Assembly: GCA_010909165.1 (NCBI GenBank)
Contig: VJWM01000302.1
Coordinates: 47,214-111,213 of the forward strand
Origin: Anthoceros angustus
Taxonomy: Eukaryota; Streptophyta; Anthocerotopsida; Anthocerotales; Anthocerotaceae
Reading direction: 5' to 3'
DNA: 64,000 nucleotides
In this document: one piece after another, positions 21,985 to 33,240 of the stretch
Position numbering within the stretch: position 1 is the stretch's first letter
Layout of the letters: the number at the start of each line of letters is the position of its first letter
Position numbers and translations under genes: made by a program
The notes under the pieces: model-generated
The model's database searches: none
The model's input: the letters and a program-made list of their open reading frames with translations, nothing else
Told to the model about the DNA's origin: nothing

Positions 21985-24745
21985 GCTTCTTACAGCATAT
22001 CGGGGTCTTTGTACACAGCCAGGTTACGTGCAGATAGGAGAAAGTAGCCGCGTAAATATCTCGAGGAGATGGATGCCCCACAAACAGTGGAGGTCATACG
22101 AGCTTTTGTAACCCGAGACTAGTAGGGTATCTACAGGAGCAGGTTCATCAAGGACTCCCACACTTGCCAAAAGGTGCCTTGTTAATACGATTGACCAAGA
22201 AGATGTACTACCCTTTGAATTATGGACAATCACATATGTTCTGAGGCTTCTTTCAAATAGCTTGAAGGACACCGAGAGGTGGCGCCCAGCGTACTGGGTA
22301 CCTCAGTTGGGAGATAAGCCAAGCTCATGTATATGGATGTGTCCGCGGGCCAGCGAAGGCTGACCATCTTGAGTCGTCAAGGATGAAAAGAGGCGAATCA
22401 CCCGATTTTTATGCCGGAGGCACGCGACGCCGGATGTTGGCGGAAGGAACTAAGAGAGTGTCCCGCACGGAGGCGAGAGTGGCCTTGGTATCATCTACTG
22501 CGCAGCTAAGAAATTTAGACATTATTTGCTGGCTTGCAAGGTGACATTTCATGTTGATCATTTCACAAAGCGCCGTACCTTGAACACCTTACGCTCGTAA
22601 AGGCATAGCCGGGCGTGGGTATTACACATGCCCGGCAAATTGATTTGAGGTGGAGACTCGCTGCAGAAGCGTCCATTCTCGATGTAGTCCGTGCTGCGCC
22701 TGAAATCAGCCAGGAGAAACGGCTTGAGGCCATCTAACGACCTAACTTTACTTGACCAAGGCGAGTACTTATCCACACGAGTGCTGGGGCTATCGAAATG
22801 AACAAGCGTGGTCGGTCTTGATGGGCGATCAAAGAATCCATTTCCAGGAGAGATGGTGGAGTGCGATGGGGCACACAATGCCGTCCAAACTTCTTCCTCC
22901 CTTTCCCGATGTATTGAGGTTACACTCCAATGCGAAGAGGTTGTGTTACAAGGCCAAGAATGGCAAGGAGTGATGAGGGACGTTGTCCAGGAGCTGCAGG
23001 CAGTAGAAGGACAGGAGGATGGCGCTTGGTTTTTGAGCATCGGAAGGGGTGTATCTTGTGCGAATTGTGCTGCTTAGGCCTAGGAGGTGAAGATGGCCAC
23101 GGGAGGACATGCGAGAAGGAAGATTGTGGGGGAGTGCCCACACCTCAAGAATTACTGGCAGCTGATTGCCAAGAAGGACCGAGAATCGTCAATCGACCAT
23201 GGGTCGATGGCGTGGATTGCCTGGCACAAGGGCGCAACCGGGCGAAGAGAGGTGCGCGGAGGAATCCGATGCGGACCGAGTAACGAGGTCGGATCGACAG
23301 CTGATAGGAGGAGCGCAAGAGCTATACAGGCGATGAAAAGACTCCTGACGAAGCCGCAGCTTGACGCGTAGACTCCGCTGGCACTGGGTCGAGCAGAGAG
23401 AAGGTGGATTGGTTAAATGAGACGGGACTTTGACTCATGTCCGAGGGTCGACCAATAGGCGGGCCCCAATCCGGTCGGAGAGCGATGTGGCATGAATGGA
23501 AGGAGGAGACTCGAACGCGAAGGTCGACCATGCCCAAGATATTACCGAACGGCAAGCGATGGGTCCGGTGAAATTCCCTCGGAGCATGGAACCATGCTAG
23601 ATGGCTTGTCTCGGGAGGGGTGCGCGGTCTTTATTCATAAAGCCGCACCATATTGCCTAAGGGGAGGAGTCTTATACAAAAGCTGGCCCAGGACTGAAAA
23701 GATCTCGCGGCGGTGTCTCTTGAGGTCAAGAGGCACTTGTCACGAGGCACTTACATGCGTAGGAAGGGCCGGCGGCCACTATTCGCATGTGTGACCGTGG
23801 AAAGATCTTAAATGCGTGCTTACGGTGGGCTACGGCTCACGATGCAAAAGGATGTGTAGGAATTTATTCGAGGTGTGATGCGTGTCGAGAGGGTTGGGCC
23901 TCACATTGCCGTGTTGCCAACACAATGGCCCCTCACCCATATATACCCGCTGTAATAGCACCATTCGGAAAGTGGGGAATCAATTTTAGTGGGACGTCCG
24001 TAAATGACCAAGCCACCCTCCCGAAGGTGGACAAGGAAGGTAGACATTTGGTGGCCACTGGACTATTGTAATGCGAAGATGGTGGAAGCCGGAAGCGAAG
24101 GAAGGACGACGCATCTGCTCGCAGTGGCAAGTTTCTATTTGAGAACATCATAACGGCACGGTATGTGTCCTTTAGAGTTGGTCCACGACCTGGGAGACCC
24201 CATTTCCTCAACTCGCTCATTGAGTCCCTAACCACCTTACTTCAACATCCGACATCGAAAGGCGACGACCCCTACAACCCCAAAGTGAGTCGGATTGACG
24301 GAGAAGGCGACGAACGGGTTGTTATGCACAATCCACAAAGGTAATTGTGACACACATGTACGATTGGGATGCTAAGTTGCATTCAAAGCTATTTGTGGGC
24401 TTACCATGCGAATCGCGAGAAGGTAACCACCAAGAAGACCCCTTATTAACCGAAAATATGGCATGTCTCCCTGGCTATGCCATGTAGGAATTCGAGGTAC
24501 CTACCTATAGGATCATAGAGGATGAACGCATGTTGTGGATTAGCTGGACTCTCTCCTTGGGGTTAGGAAATAAGCTGGGCTTTGTTTTTGTGGGCACTGG
24601 AGTGTAAAATAAGGCGGAAAGGGAGGAAGAAGAGCAGGATGGCACTCCTGGTTGTACCGCAGTTTGCCTCTGGACTCACGGGGTAACGGTAGTTCCTGGA
24701 GTTCCCACTCGGGAGGACCTCAGGACTACGCGGTAGTATAAGGAT
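21985..24745 (+). mobile_element. 3' half of a second Gyp-B-family gypsy element (RT end, RNase H, integrase)
   Basis: Plus-strand remnant truncated on the left. It starts in the RT thumb (a QTVEVIRAF-like stretch, 22,080-22,110), passes through RNase H (ESPDFYAGGTRRRMLAEGT, 22,390-22,450) and an odd linker, and reaches integrase. The zinc part is at 23,640-23,900 (YCLRGGVLYKSWPR, CHEALTCVGRAGGHY, CDACREG) and the catalytic core start at 23,960-24,060 (PFGKWGINFSG, VDKEGRHLVATG). From 24,530 to 24,745 it matches 300-100 of the window in inverted orientation, identifying the family as Gyp-B. Frames are broken. It ends abruptly where Gyp-D begins. Confidence 0.75.
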
Positions 24746-24749
24746 AAGT

Positions 24750-26694
24750 CAGGACCCCCTCCGAATCAAAGCAGACAATCACGCCAAGTAAAGTAACCCA
24801 GAAGTTGGAGGCGTGAGTTGGGCGGTGCTGCGGCCAATGGCAGTGCGGAGAGGGCCTGGCATGCAAAGGCGAACCGGGATCAAGCAGGGGTTGCAGTGAT
24901 GGCGGGTTATAGGCGGTATTCACGCGCTCCCAGAAATGCAGTTGGGCGGCGTATAGGTTAAATCTGTGGCGTATACAGAGCTGAAATAAGCCAGGCGTAA
25001 AAATGGCGAGGAAGTAAGCCATGCGAGACCTCGCCGATTCTGGGCGTGAAGTGGACACCCTCCGCCTCCGCGACTACTCACGGCGTGTTCGCGGCACAGA
25101 GAGCTAGACCATTTCTCTTTGTGACCTCAAAGCGATTTTATGATCTCTCAGCTCCGCCGCAGCCTGCGGTGCTATCTCTTCGGGGCACCCGGGCACCTTG
25201 GCCAGCAGCTCACTTTCATGGTTGGAGGCGTGAGCAGCGAGGGCGTGAGCATGGAATGCTCAGCAGAACATCGCCTATAAGCTGAGGAGAAAGAATGCGG
25301 CAATGGGACCCAAGAAGGCTACTTGCGGAAGTGTGGGGAGCCACGGGCGCACGGTGGAAGCGCCAACATCTTCACCCCGGGAGATATCCAGGCGGACCAC
25401 GGTTGGCGGACGCAGAGGACTGGGTGGAGAAGTGGCACCTCGACATCTTCAGCGCTTTTGGACGCGTTTGATAGCATTACGCTCTGTGGAATACGCCCGA
25501 GGAAGATGCCGGCGTGCTCCACTCAAGTTTTTCCCAAACCACGCAGTAAATCATCCGAGGGAATACCTCCATAGAGACTTCCGTGAAGAAATCTCGAATA
25601 TAAGTGCTCACCACACGCCGGTAGGCAAAGTGGTAGCACACAACCCAAAGGGGAGTCAATGAGAAGCGTGAGGTGCCTAACTGCCATTGTGAGATGTCGC
25701 TCAGCGTGGGTCCTCCTTCCCAGTTAAAAATCTCGATTGTCACCGAGTATCCGCCCAAGAGACTATATATCTCATGTCCGCCACTGTCGATAGTGTCAAA
25801 GACAATCATGTCCATGAAGGGCAAGGGGTGGTGATCCTTCTTTCGCCGCTTTGTTGAGCTTCACGAAAATCTTACTTGGCACACCCAAACCTTTCCTGGC
25901 ACTGCTTGGGCACGATACACGATCACAATGGGGCGACTCCACTCACTCATAGTGAGTACCGTCCTACCTCCAAATATTGGTCGAGTTGATCCTTAACGAC
26001 TGTGGAATACTTGGGGTTCGCTTTGTATGCGCTTGATCCTCGCACGTGCTGCCCTCCTTCAAATCAATCCGATGGTAACTACCTAGCTCCTCCGGAATTC
26101 CACAATAATGTCGGTGATCTTGAAGGCAAACACATCAACGCATACTCCTGTACACTAAGCACACTCACAGAACTCCTCTTTCTACTGTCCTAGATACTTA
26201 GAAACCTTGACTACCTTGCTAGGCTCTAACTCTAAGTCTTCTAGCCGCTTCTGTAAATTCTATACATACACTCCCGTCCCTCCGGAATTGCCTACACTAA
26301 TTCCGGATCCCTCCTCAGAAAATCACGATCATGGGCCTTACCCCTCCAAAAGGCTACTCCTTCCTATGTGTCCTCATCCTCTAACTCCCTCTCGACATCT
26401 TCTACGCGGTGTTGTGAATACACCAAATCACCCTTTATTTCTTGCCGACCTCAATTTCGAGGTCCTGGTCCTTGGTAGGCTCGGTCCTTGTAGAAGAACT
26501 CCACCCCCGTGCTTACTCTGAGGGTGTACCCATGTCAGATTTGGAGTAGCGGACTCCTTCATATGGTGCCTTGCTCCATGACACGAACGCGACCTCCGCA
26601 GGCCCTACCCTACTTGACTACAATGTGACGCCGCTACGACCGAAATCAAAGACACAAGCAGTACCATACAGCCAAGGCCTGCCTATCAAAACCT
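24750..26694 (-). pseudogene. Gyp-D reverse transcriptase and protease C-terminus (broken)
   Basis: Minus-strand gypsy pol. From the right: an IGRPWLYG-like end of protease at 26,694-26,660, continuing the domain interrupted by Cop-C; a KANPKYSTVVKDQLDQYLE-like RT start near 26,020-25,970; then PFMDM and SGGHEIYSLLGGYS at 25,820-25,740, corresponding to the DGYSGYNQI region of gypsy RT. Thumb fragments continue to about 25,290. The last 500 bases to 24,750 carry no clear domain. It is related to, but distinct from, Gyp-B. Confidence 0.7.
26690..26694. repeat. Target-site duplication AACCT, left of Cop-C
   Basis: AACCT directly precedes the TG of the left LTR and recurs at 29,486-29,490 after the CA of the right LTR. 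Joining the two flanks restores the Gyp-D protease reading across IGRPWL. Confidence 0.88.
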
Positions 26695-26956
26695 TGTAAG
26701 GGTATTAAAGCCCAATATACTTAGACTAATACACTTAGTCTAAGCTAGTGCCGGGCCATATCATTAGCTTAGGCCGGGCTAATCACTAGGAAGCTTCATG
26801 CTGCCCTTCCTCAGGAGCTCTTCGTGAGCCTTAGGAGTTTCCTAATTGAGGGTATAGCACACTCCAAGCCTCATCTCAATGTGAGAGAGCTACACTTGCC
26901 TCCTCTCTCTCCTCTCCTCTTTCACCTGGTGACATCGCGCTCTACCCATCCTCTCA
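26695..26956 (+). repeat. 5' LTR of Cop-C
   Basis: Starts TGTAAGGGTATTAAAG and ends CTCTCA. About 262 bp, clearly homologous to 29,239-29,485. Its TATA region reads GTATAGCAC where the 3' copy has GTATAAATA. Confidence 0.88.
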
Positions 26957-26958
26957 AC

Positions 26959-26974
26959 CGGGTATCGAGCCATG
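26959..26974 (+). promoter_or_regulatory. Primer-binding site of Cop-C
   Basis: CGGGTATCGAGCCATGG follows the 5' LTR by two bases. It corresponds to TGGTATCAGAGCCATGG, the plant initiator tRNA-Met site, with a lost base in CAG and a changed first base. Confidence 0.8.
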
Positions 26975-26999
26975 GTTTGGTTGTGTTGTGATGCTAGAA

Positions 27000-28040
27000 T
27001 TTTCTAGTCGTTAGTACGGCTCATGACAGCCGTGGGCAATTGCAGGTGATCCCGTGATCGCGGTGAGGCTGCCATGCTAAACGCGCAGGCAGCGGCGAGC
27101 GATCGGGCTGAAGTGGCGAGGCAAGGCACAGCGACCCTCGGCGCAGCGTGTGTCAGTGTGCTGCAACCTTGGCCGTGGAGGCTGCGTAAGTGACGCTGGG
27201 CGCTGGCCAGGCGAGAGCACGCAGCGAGCCCGGCGACACGCAATGACCGGGTTGGGCGGGCGCACAAGGCGGCAGCCGGGCTACGGGCAAGACGAGACAC
27301 AGCTAGCCGAACGCCGGCGAAAGCCGCTCCGCAGCGGCGCGGAGCGTCACGCAGATCTTGCCGGGCGTGCTGTGCCGCTACCGGGCCGCGCGCGACGCCG
27401 GGCTGGCCAAAGCCGGAGCGCCAAGGCAGGCGCCAGTAATCGCATGAGCGCTGGGCGCCAGTGGGGCGCTGGGCAGAGACGGGCGCCACTGGCCTGGGCA
27501 GCGGGCCGCTGGCGCTGGCCGCGGGCCAGCGGAGCGCCTTGAGCCCGCAAGCGTTCTGGTAGGGCGCTGCGGCAGTTCGCCAGGCGCGCAGCAGTTCGCG
27601 ATGGGCGCTGCAGTTACCCGCTGGAGCCGCGCGGGGCCTGCAGCCCGCTGGGCGCTGCAGCCGAGGCGCGCAGAAAGCCTTCCAGGCCGGGCCCGGTAGC
27701 CCGAAACATAAGCCCGCGTGAGCGCTGGCGCCCACTTCGCAGCGCTGCGCTGCAGCCGCAGTTCATAGGCGCGCAGCCCGCGAAACAGGGCGCCGCGGCG
27801 CCGCCGCTGGCCACAAGTGGGCGCAGGCATGCCATGCCAGCGTAACGCGGCGGGTGATCAGGCCGTGGTCGCGGGCGCACCCGGTGCGGCCGTGCGAGGC
27901 ATCGCGCGCGGTGACCGCGGCGGGTAACGTTGGCCGCAGTAGCGTGGCCAGCGTGACGCGGGCAGCCGACGGCTCGGGCAAGATGAGTTGAGGGCGCCGA
28001 ACACCGGGCAGGTGAGTGGCCAAAATTGACCGACACATGT
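27000..28040. repeat. GC- and CpG-rich low-complexity block inside Cop-C
   Basis: About 1 kb of extreme GC content built from recurring GGCGCTG, GCGCAG and GGCGCC words. It lies between the primer site and the gag fragment. Very long open frames occur on both strands (up to 243 codons at 27,004-27,735, minus), all Ala/Arg/Gly/Pro-rich, as expected of composition. No protein family is recognised. Sharp composition edges at both ends suggest a captured or expanded segment. Confidence 0.7.
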
Positions 28041-28152
28041 TCCCGCGTGAATACTCGGTGGAATAGTCAATTACAAACACATGGAAGGCTGTAAAAGCCG
28101 CATCAAGTGACTGCTTTTCTTCTTTCGACTTTTCTAACAAGAAGCGAGTTGA

Positions 28153-28800
28153 GTGTTTAATCTCAGACGATTTTCAGTCATGAAATTTTGGTGTGATGTC
28201 TTCATCGACGAGGAAAACGCGTCATGTTCAATAACATCGCAGTTAGATGGTACACTAACTGATTACCTGAAAGAACAAGTGTATAATGTTCTAGTGCGTA
28301 AGCATCAAGCCCATAAAGTTGTTAGGCCAAACCATAAGTATGATTAATGAGTGAGGACACGGATGAGCTTGCCAGATCTACTATCATGCTAACATTGTCA
28401 AAACAAGGTACTTCAATGAAAGATAAGACCACGAAGTTACTTGACCGATGGCGTAAACCGTAGGACTTGTATGAGAAGCAAAGTGCTAGCTCGGTGTTAA
28501 AAATGGTTGGCTTGGACTTGAAGATGAAGGAAGGAACGAGGATGTCCGATCATCTCGAATGATTTCAATACCATTTTCGTGACTCTCATCTCAAGAAGGT
28601 ATCACGTTCCCGCATTAGAGAGCTATGTTTTGTTGGTCACATTACCGAGAGTTGGGACACTTTCGTGCCCGCTCCGAGTAATTCCGCTAGTGGTCTTACC
28701 ATTGTAATGTAGAAGGGAGCCTGTGAATCGGAGGTGAATGAAAAACATGGAACCTTCCAAAGGTTCCAAAGGTGCCCTCATAGTGAGAGGAGGTCCACAT
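28153..28800 (+). pseudogene. Cop-C gag fragment
   Basis: Across frame changes the plus strand reads VLKMVG, DLKMKEGTRMSDHLE, FQYHFRDSHLKKVS, ELCFVGHITESWDTFV. The pattern (leucine-rich helix, then a shared 'L...LP.SW..FV' ending) is that of copia UBN2-type gag. The start codon is uncertain; a 64-codon open frame at 28,153 may be the N-terminus. A zinc knuckle is not present, which fits the internal deletion. Confidence 0.65.
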
Positions 28801-28859
28801 CGTGTTATGTCTTCACGCGTAATCGAGGGGCAGCCTCATGGCGATCTCGCTTTGCGCCA

Positions 28860-29227
28860 TGCATTACGCTATCTACCACAGTAGGCCGAGTATGTTAAAA
28901 GAATCGAGGCTTGCAAGGAAGCCATATGGCTTGCTCGCTTAGTGGGAGACTTGGGATCAAGGTTGAGTCATTGTTGCATTGTGATAGCTGTAGTGCTATC
29001 CAATTGGCAAAGAATCCAAAGTGTTTCATGCGAAGACTAAACATGTGGATGTGAAGTATCACTCATTCGAGAGGTGTTGGACGACAAGAGGGTACAACTT
29101 GTCAAGGTTCACACCAAATGTAACCCGCAGATATTCTTACCAAGGGACTCTACGAGCAATTTGCACAAGCTCTGGACATCGATGGGCATGAGATAGTCCA
29201 TTCTCCCACGAAGGTAAATTGGCCTTT
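28860..29227 (+). pseudogene. Cop-C RNase H C-terminal fragment
   Basis: Readable parts are IKVESLLHCDSCSAIQLAKN (canonical LHCDSQSAIQLAKNP), a frame-shifted TKHVDVKYH-like stretch, and ADILTKGLYEQFAQALDIDG, the typical end of copia RNase H. It stops just before the polypurine tract. The polypeptide therefore jumps from gag to RNase H. Confidence 0.8.
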
Positions 29228-29238
29228 AAGTGGGAGGT
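29228..29238 (+). promoter_or_regulatory. Polypurine tract of Cop-C
   Basis: AAGTGGGAGGT directly precedes the 3' LTR start. Confidence 0.8.
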
Positions 29239-29485
29239 TGTAAGGGTATTAAAGTCAATATACTTAGACTAATACACTTAGTCTAAGTTAGTGTCGCTAT
29301 ATCATTAGTTTGAAGCTAATCACTAGGAAGCTTCTTGTGCTCCTTCCTAGAGCTTCTTGTGGAGCCTTAGGAGTTCTATTGAGGGTATAAATACCCTCCA
29401 AGCCTCATCTCAATGTGAGAGAGCTACACTTGCCTCCTCCTCTCCTCTCCTCTTTCCACCAGCATGGCTGCCCCACGATCCTTCA
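29239..29485 (+). repeat. 3' LTR of Cop-C
   Basis: TGTAAGGG...CTTCA, 247 bp, with a good TATA box (TATAAATA, 29,386-29,393). AACCT follows. Differences from the 5' LTR are mostly short indels. Confidence 0.88.
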
Positions 29486-29730
29486 AACCTTGTAGCTTAA
29501 ATCCAACACGGACCTCATAACAATGTAAAAAGGTGGAAGGTGAGACCTCCAATCACAGTTGGTATGTTTCTCAACACTCCCAGTGGCTTCCTCCTTGTTT
29601 GGTCGGCCATCCGCAAAAACACTCGGGCCGGGTGAAACTCGGTGAACCCAAGCTGATGAGCGGTCTCTTCCGTCATCAAGTTGACTCCCGATCCCGAATC
29701 CAATGGCACACATTGGGCACCAAGCACTGT
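29486..29730 (-). pseudogene. Gyp-D aspartic protease (interrupted by Cop-C)
   Basis: Minus-strand retropepsin domain with an intact active site: GAQCVPLDSGSGVNLMTEE, followed by FLRMADQTRRKPLGVL and TVIGGLTFHLF. The D-S-G-S triplet is the catalytic motif. The domain's end (IGRPWLYG) lies on the other side of Cop-C at 26,694-26,660. This copy keeps the catalytic Asp that Gyp-B seems to lack. Confidence 0.88.
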
Positions 29731-29899
29731 AATCTCAACTTCAATTCTCGGTGCCCCAAATCAACGCAGTTCGACCACGCCACTCCACCCAAGGCCTCTC
29801 ATCCCCCATCTGGGATTCCCTTGATCATACATTTTATGGGATCTCGGGCTCACCGCAAGTAATGCCTCAATGACTACAAATTCGGTCACAAGCAATGCG

Positions 29900-31860
29900 T
29901 CAAATAAACTAGAGATCTTATCTTACAAGGTTTCCTCCCTGCTTTGTACTGGCCGAGATTCTCGACCTTATTGGTAAAATTCTCGAATCCATGGTCCAAC
30001 CTGGTGGGACTCTATACACCGCGGATCAACAACTGGCCCGCTTACCTTCTTCCTCGAATCTTTGGGTGATTCTGTCGCCTCATCCTCCAAAGATCGCCGC
30101 CACTTTGCCGATATCGGGAGGAAACGCGTATCGTTTCTCCCCCTCATTTGGCTCTTCCTCGTTTCGCCCTACCGCGTAGGTCGCCCACCCACTCAGTGCT
30201 GCATCAGGGTAGTCCGCCTACCCGCCTCGGGTAGGGTGGGTCCGTTCCTCCCGCTCCTCGAGCGGTTGGACGCCCCGCATCTCCGGAGGCCAAGGTGAGT
30301 CATTCCTCACCTTCCTCCTCTCCTCCCCTGCTCGCGCCCGCCTCCGACCGGCCGGCCTTTCTCCTGGCTGCCCGATCCGTGGTCACCTTGGCCACCATCA
30401 ATCCTTCATCCGCGCTCATCTCCTTCGCACTTTCTTCCACAATTCCCCGACACATAGATCTGCCGAGGAAATCGATTCCGTCCACAAAGACGGCCATGGT
30501 CATCAAGCGCGGTTTCGTGGTTGGTTCGTGGTTTCCTCCACCACAGTTCTGAACCTAACCCCTGTCGCGCTTAGTGTCACCAAGCCACGCCCAACACTTG
30601 GGATCCCATCTTATGCCCCAATTCCTTGCATACCGATAAAAGGGCACATAACCCACTTTGCTTCTAGGTTCCTGGGCAATCATTTGAGTAGTGACCCGGT
30701 GCTGCAATTATAACAACATCCCCTGTGGAATTGCATCGGCCTTTGTGATGAATCCGTCTCCATGGCTGGCGATGCCTGGGCTGATCCATACCGAGGAACG
30801 GTGTTGGTAAGTCGCCTCATTGATTGAGGTGACTTCCGACCGCTGTACTTGGAAGCTTCATCCACATACCAATAGTCCCTGTGCATGACGGTTTCCACAT
30901 GATTTACAGATGTGGGCGAATACATTCCCCTCGTTGGTGTGTCCTGCTTGATGACAAATTGAGCAATACACCAACTATCTCGCTGGGTGAGGGAGACCTT
31001 CGTGAGCTTGATTCTTTCACCGCTTGACCTCCAATTTGGTCAATCTCTTCGCTTTGGTTTCAATCAATCAAGGAGACAACTCACACCCTTTATGTCTCAA
31101 CTGCTCACCCTATGACAAATAGAGGTTCCTTCTTTACAACATATGGTCACTTTCTCGCCCCTTCTCAAGCATTCCTACAGCCCAACATGGAAACTCAAAA
31201 CTTCAAACTTTCAAAGACAACAAATCGCTAACGGCGCATAAAATGTGGAGGAAAACCCTGGGCTTCCGAGGCTTCCCCCACGGGCCACACTTATCCCAAC
31301 TGTTTCTCAGACGCTGGGTTTCTGCCCATGAGACTTGTGTGAAAGATCGAGTCTTGTGGAAAACAATCACTACCTACAGGACACAACTTCCGCCTCTAAA
31401 CAAGCAAGGCGCCTCTACTCTCCTCTTACAAGAAATGCACCACTTGCACCGTCTGAAGACTTTCCAACCCCGACCTACAATGACACGACACAATTGGTGC
31501 CCCGCCTTTAGCAACAGGTGAGCCCATATCGCAGCGCCTGTGGGACCCCCGATCCGCACCGCATTTATCTCTACTTCTAAGACCACCCTCCACCTGTGGA
31601 GTGCCCTTTTTACTGCAGATTTGGGATTCGTCCCTTAGGCTCATCAGGGCCTTCGCTAACGCCACACTCTATTCCTCTACTCATCTCTTCATCCTTTTCC
31701 TCCCACTCTAACCTCGCTCAAGCCATTTTTGACCATTACTTACTGACGGGATCACTGGGGTCGTCCCTCCACCAGCAAGTTCTTCCTGGGCTGGTTGTTA
31801 TGAATTAGACACCAATCGAGTATCTGTGAGTCTCGTCTGCGCAGCCTTCCTCACCGAGAG
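29900..31860 (-). pseudogene. Gyp-D gag and spacer (degraded)
   Basis: Upstream of the protease, the minus strand shows an acidic/lysine segment (30,300-30,506, SAKEMSADEGLMVAKVTTDR and a Glu/Gly tail) and a cysteine cluster at about 30,885-30,973: Y-C-S-I-C-H-Q-A-G-H-T-N followed by HICKSCGNRHAQ, resembling a damaged CCHC zinc knuckle. Farther up, 31,374-31,665 holds short Cys-rich frames without a clear match. The left LTR of the second Cop-A copy starts at 31,862, within or next to this gag region. Confidence 0.55.
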
Positions 31861-31861
31861 T

Positions 31862-32082
31862 TGATGAGAATCATACACAAGCTCAAGCAATATGTGTTGA
31901 ATATATCATAATAGAAAGTACATGCCTTTATGTAGGCAAGGTAGTTGTAACCAATAAGTCATAAACAACTAACCAATTAAATAACTACTAAAAGAAACTA
32001 CCTAGAGCCCTAAGGACTAAATTAATTATTAAGTCCTAGGTGCCCTAGTGAAGGAGTGCCCTAATAGTAAGCTATTTTATCA
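31862..32082 (-). repeat. 3' LTR of the second Cop-A copy (Cop-A2)
   Basis: TGATGAG...TTATCA, 221 bp, matching the Cop-A1 LTRs. Its polypurine tract complement is at 32,083-32,089. The matching 5' LTR is not in the window, because the copy is truncated at 61,273. Confidence 0.9.
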
Positions 32083-32958
32083 CCCCACCACTATGAACTA
32101 GGGGTGATTGATCAAAAGAGGTCAAGGAAAACTAGTCTAGCAAAAACTAGTCCCTAACTAAACTTTACTTAAAAGCATACAAGAAAACTTAAAGTAAAAA
32201 TTGAAAGTAATAATCACCATTAAAATAACTCCCACTTAAGGAGAACTGAGGTGAGTAACTAATAACCCAACTTGATTAGGTTGAATTAAAACTAATTAAA
32301 TTGTATTTAAGGAATTTATATATATAAAATTCCAGAAAATAGCCTAATTTCCGAAAAGGAAAATCAAAAGGATAATAGGTAATACCCTCCTTCCTCCTTA
32401 CGACTCGTGATTCGACAAGTTTGGTGGTACATATGCGGTGATGGCGATGGCGGGAGGGATGGCCACCAGCAAAGCGCCCAATCCACCGGGAGGCGCCCGT
32501 GGGGACACCATTGCGCCCCCTGTCGAGCCCGGCCCTCTCCGCCCTGGCAGCGCCGTAGGCCGTGCGCCTCGGGCCCAATCCGGGCGTCCTTGCGGGCGAG
32601 GCGCTCGGGCGCTTTCTTTGGGCGCTCAAGCAAGAAGGATAGGAGGCGCCCCTACTGCTGATGCCCATAGTCGTATTCTGCTGGCGATGAAGAGTCTACG
32701 CCTCCACGGACCTCGTCCTTCCTGCGGCCTTTCGAGAAGAAACCTCCGCATCCATCATTGATACCTCATCCTCGGAGGATGAAGGCAGAAGTGCCTAAGG
32801 ATCCTACAGGGGCGCTCCAGCCCGAAGAGGAAAAGCACGCTGTCCAGTAGATTGTGTCTTCATTTTCGCCATGTCTCCTAGGATGCAAAAGTTTGTGAAG
32901 CAAGCTGGATGTGTTCATCAAAAGGGGGAGAAGGGCAGCCTAGGTGATGAGGGCGTGC
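32083..32958 (-). other. Cop-A2 3' internal region, left part
   Basis: Collinear with 710-1565 of Cop-A1, including the GC-rich block (32,440-32,680). It stops at 32,958, where Gyp-E begins, and resumes at 49,556. No gene is expected here; open frames mirror composition. Confidence 0.8.
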
Positions 32959-33240
32959 TGTCATGGCACGGATAGAATGGAAGCATGTGACTTAGGATAA
33001 TGTGATAGGCATGTATGGATGTTAATAGGCATGTGCATGTTAATGTAATGTGCATGTTGATAGGCATGTGCATGTTAATATAATGTGCATGTTGATAGGC
33101 ATGTGCATGTTAATGTGCATGTGACCGTATGGCAGTCACATGGTAGCTGCATAGTATGGGCATGGTAAGGCAAGGCACGTGTAAGCCGTATGCATATAAA
33201 CGGCGGGTGGCAGGAAGTCAACGGAGGACAAGAACATTAA
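32959..33240 (+). repeat. Gyp-E left end: LTR-like promoter region
   Basis: Starts TGTCATGG right after Cop-A sequence. It holds a 35-bp tandem repeat and a TATA box (GCATATAAACGG, 33,192-33,203). This is where a 5' LTR should be, but no matching 3' LTR is visible near 49.5 or 55.6 kb. Confidence 0.45.
33025..33128 (+). repeat. 35-bp minisatellite, about three units
   Basis: Units start ATAGGCATGTGCATGTTAAT and end AATGTGCATGTTG; two full units and a shortened third follow each other at 35-bp spacing, preceded by a diverged one at 33,007. GCATGTGCATG is itself nearly palindromic. It lies 60-170 bp upstream of the TATA box, so it may act as an enhancer-like array. Confidence 0.8.

Larger units (their letters stand above)
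26695..29485 (+). mobile_element. Cop-C, non-autonomous deletion derivative of a Ty1/copia element
   Basis: A 2.8-kb element with two LTRs (26,695-26,956 and 29,239-29,485), a tRNA-Met-type primer site, a polypurine tract and AACCT duplications. Inside are a GC-rich block, a gag fragment and the very end of RNase H. Protease, integrase, RT and most of RNase H are absent. It must therefore have moved with enzymes from a full-length relative, or lost its middle after insertion. It interrupts the Gyp-D protease gene. Confidence 0.9.

Noticed and set aside
27004-27735. 243-codon minus-strand open frame as a gene
   Set aside because: It lies in an extreme GC block where all six frames are open for long stretches, and its product is a low-complexity Ala/Arg/Gly/Pro mixture.
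29486-29730. An endogenous pararetrovirus protease
   Set aside because: The downstream gypsy RT and integrase, with no movement protein or coat protein motifs, place it in Ty3/gypsy.
33025-33128. Regularly spaced repeats as a CRISPR array
   Set aside because: The repeats are contiguous 35-bp units without unique spacers, in eukaryotic retroelement DNA.
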